A stretch of DNA of 64,000 nucleotides, taken from the NCBI RefSeq assembly GCF_014649115.1, contig NZ_BMSK01000005.1:248001-312000 (forward strand), written 5' to 3'. Below, in pieces: positions 62,431 through 64,000 of the stretch. The first letter of the stretch is position 1; every line of letters starts with the position of its first letter. The stretch comes from Streptomyces eurythermus (lineage in GTDB: Bacteria; Actinomycetota; Actinomycetes; Streptomycetales; Streptomycetaceae). The notes below the pieces were generated by a model. The model was given only the letters and a program-made list of their open reading frames with translations, was not told the DNA's origin and made no database searches. Both the position numbers and the translations under genes were made by a program.

Positions 62431-63300
62431 CTACCCGCGGTCGGCGAGGAGCTGTTCGATCACCACCGCCACGCCGTCGTCGTTGTTGGCGACGGTACGG
62501 CCCGACGCGGCGGCGATGGCGTCCGGGTGGGCGTTGCCCATCGCGTACGACTGCCCGGCCCAGGTCAGCATCTCGACGTCGTTGGGCATGTCCCCGAAGG
62601 CCACGACCTCCTCGTGCGAGATGCCGCGCTCGGCGCAGCACAGGGCGAGGGTGCTGGCCTTGGACACGCCGGGGCCGCTCAGTTCCAGCAGGGCGCTGGG
62701 GCTGGAGCGGGTGACATTGGCGTGGCCGCCGACCGTCAGCCGGGCCAGCGTGAGGAAGGCGTCGGGGTCGAGGGAGGGATGGTAGGCGAGGATCTTGAGG
62801 ACGGGCTGGCCGGCGGCCGGGCCGTCGGGGGCGAGCAGCTCCTCGGCGGGCAGCACGGCGTCCGGTATCTCCATGTGCAGCTTGGGATAGTCCGGCTCCT
62901 GGTGGAAGCCGTAGGTCTGCTCGACCGCGAACACCGTGCCGGGGGCCGCCTCGCGCAGCAGTCGTGCGGCGGCCAGGGCGTTCTCCCGGGCCAGCTCGCG
63001 GACCTTCACGAACCGGTGGGCTCCGGGACCGCCATGCAGGTCGACCACGGCGGCGCCGTTGCCGCAGATCGCCAGGCCGTGGCCGTGGACGTGGTCGCTG
63101 ACCACGTCCATCCAGCGGGCGGGCCGGCCGGTGACGAAGAAGACCTCGATCCCGGCCTCCTCGGCGGCGGCCAGCGCGGCGACGGTCCGCGCGGAGACCG
63201 ACTTGTCGTCGCGCAGCAGAGTGCCGTCGAGGTCGGTGGCGATCAGCCGCGCCGGCAGGGCGGCGGCAGGGGTCCCGTGCTGTCTGGTCGCTGAGGTCAC
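62431..63300 (-). CDS. Cof-type HAD phosphatase
   Basis: A 289-residue HAD hydrolase: ATDLDGTLLRDDKSVSARTVAALAAAEEAGIEVFFVTGRP (motif I with nucleophile Asp and motif II), a large cap domain with AICGNGAAVVDLHGG, and GDMPNDVEMLTWAGQSYAMGNAH (motif IV). Cof family members dephosphorylate sugar phosphates or cofactors; substrate unknown. GTG at 63300 is the chosen start; an earlier start at 63348 is possible. Confidence 0.87.
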   Translation of the reverse strand: MTSATRQHGTPAAALPARLIATDLDGTLLRDDKSVSARTVAALAAAEEAGIEVFFVTGRPARWMDVVSDHVHGHGLAICGNGAAVVDLHGGPGAHRFVKVRELARENALAAARLLREAAPGTVFAVEQTYGFHQEPDYPKLHMEIPDAVLPAEELLAPDGPAAGQPVLKILAYHPSLDPDAFLTLARLTVGGHANVTRSSPSALLELSGPGVSKASTLALCCAERGISHEEVVAFGDMPNDVEMLTWAGQSYAMGNAHPDAIAAASGRTVANNDDGVAVVIEQLLADRG

Positions 63301-63387
63301 CCGGCCATTCTCGCGCAGGCGTCCGCACGGCCGTGCGGTACTGCGCACAGATGAGACACAGACGACGTCCCGCAGCGGGAGCCCCGG

Positions 63388-64000
63388 TCAGTCCAGCTGG
63401 GCGAGCGCCTCCATGGCGATCTGCTCGAAGACCTTCTCGTCCGTCGCGAAGACCGAGTCCGGGACGGGCCAGTGGATCACGATCTCGGTGAAGCCCAGCT
63501 CGCGGTGGCGGCCGGCGAAGTCCACGAAGGCGTCCAGGGACGACAGAGGCCGGGCGCGGTCCGGGGTGAAGCCGGTGAGCAGGACCTTGTCCAGTCCGGT
63601 CACGTCCCGCCCGGCGGCCTCGCACGCCTCGGCCAGCCTGCCGATCTGGCCGCGCAGGGCCTCGACGGACTGCTCCGGCGTACCGGTCTCGTACAGCTTC
63701 GGGTCGCCGGTGGTCACCCACGCCCGGCCGTACCGCGCGGCGAGCTTCATACCGCGCGGGCCGGTGGCCGCCACGGCGAACGGCAGCCGGGGCCGCTGCA
63801 CACAGCCCGGGATGTTCCGGGCCTCGTGGGCCGAGTAGAAACGCCCCTCGTAGGTCACCGTGTCCTCGGTGAGCAGCCGGTCGAGGAGGGAGACGAACTC
63901 GGCGAACCGGTCCGCGCGCTCCCGCGGGGTCCAGGGCTCCTGGCCGAGGGCCGTCGCGTCGAAACCGGTGCCGCCCGCGCCGATGCCCAGGGTGATCCGG
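63388..64000 (-). CDS. LLM-class (F420/FMN-dependent) oxidoreductase, partial
   Basis: The frame is open from the right edge to the stop at 63388, so the N-terminal part is beyond the window. The visible C-terminal ~203 residues have [43 protein letters not shown] and [50 protein letters not shown], typical of bacterial-luciferase-like, often F420-dependent, oxidoreductases. Substrate unknown. Confidence 0.85.
   Translation of the reverse strand, partial: RITLGIGAGGTGFDATALGQEPWTPRERADRFAEFVSLLDRLLTEDTVTYEGRFYSAHEARNIPGCVQRPRLPFAVAATGPRGMKLAARYGRAWVTTGDPKLYETGTPEQSVEALRGQIGRLAEACEAAGRDVTGLDKVLLTGFTPDRARPLSSLDAFVDFAGRHRELGFTEIVIHWPVPDSVFATDEKVFEQIAMEALAQLD

Overview
The window is a typical high-GC actinobacterial chromosome segment, almost certainly from a Streptomyces species. 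The evidence is the gene content (SsgR/SsgA sporulation pair, sigM-trxBA, FemX, fused CydCD, GTG starts) and thirteen perfect copies of the Streptomyces parS site GTTTCACGTGAAAC plus two one-mismatch copies. The yidC-jag-rsmG-parA-parB order at the left edge means dnaA and oriC lie just outside the window to the left, so the window runs outward from the replication origin. The left third is syntenic with the oriC flank of Mycobacterium tuberculosis. I see no rRNA, tRNA, insertion sequence, prophage, CRISPR array or other sign of recent transfer.

Layout. 1-4262: tail of yidC, jag, rsmG and the parAB partition operon. 4462-10122: an acetyltransferase and, on the minus strand, the block pseudokinase-sigM-anti-sigma-trxB-trxA. 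10241-16746: MurJ lipid II flippase, a large secreted DUF6049 protein, and the divergent CCA-adding enzyme. 16870-20041: MFS transporter, inositol-3-phosphate synthase and a PadR regulator. 20436-27148: cell-wall genes (bifunctional PBP, polyprenol-type glycosyltransferase, alanine-racemase-like protein, FemX). 27854-29579: the rpsF-ssb-rpsR-rplI operon. 29736-33034: MATE transporter and the replicative helicase dnaB. 33276-44737: mostly accessory metabolism and regulation (GNATs, VOC, serine hydrolase, MarR plus MFS, HAD, NUDIX, LysR, a PLP lyase, PtpA phosphatase). 44871-46780: small membrane protein, ssgR and ssgA. 46922-50392: YibE/F-like protein and TPP-riboswitch-controlled thiC. 50490-55544: membrane protein, metallophosphoesterase, LacI regulator, HisC-type aminotransferase. 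55630-62381: cyclophilin-like protein and the Rex-controlled cydAB-cydCD operon. 62431-64000: HAD phosphatase and a truncated luciferase-like oxidoreductase.

Functional themes. The segment joins chromosome replication and segregation (ParAB, parS array, DnaA boxes, DnaB), cell-envelope growth (MurJ, PBP, FemX, YidC), thiol and redox control (SigM, thioredoxin, cytochrome bd under Rex), and sporulation-specific division (SsgA).

The most unusual signals are in the DNA sites rather than the genes. Several parS sites do two jobs: two sit at the exact centre of back-to-back 40-bp perfect palindromes that look like terminators between convergent genes, others sit in further terminator-like hairpins, one variant lies in the variable arm of the TPP riboswitch, three are read through as Val-Ser-Arg-Glu-Thr in proteins, and one contains the cydCD start. 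The parA upstream region has four tandem 21-bp repeats between a parS site and a consensus DnaA box. Four DnaA-box-like sequences also lie just upstream of a good dnaB promoter candidate.
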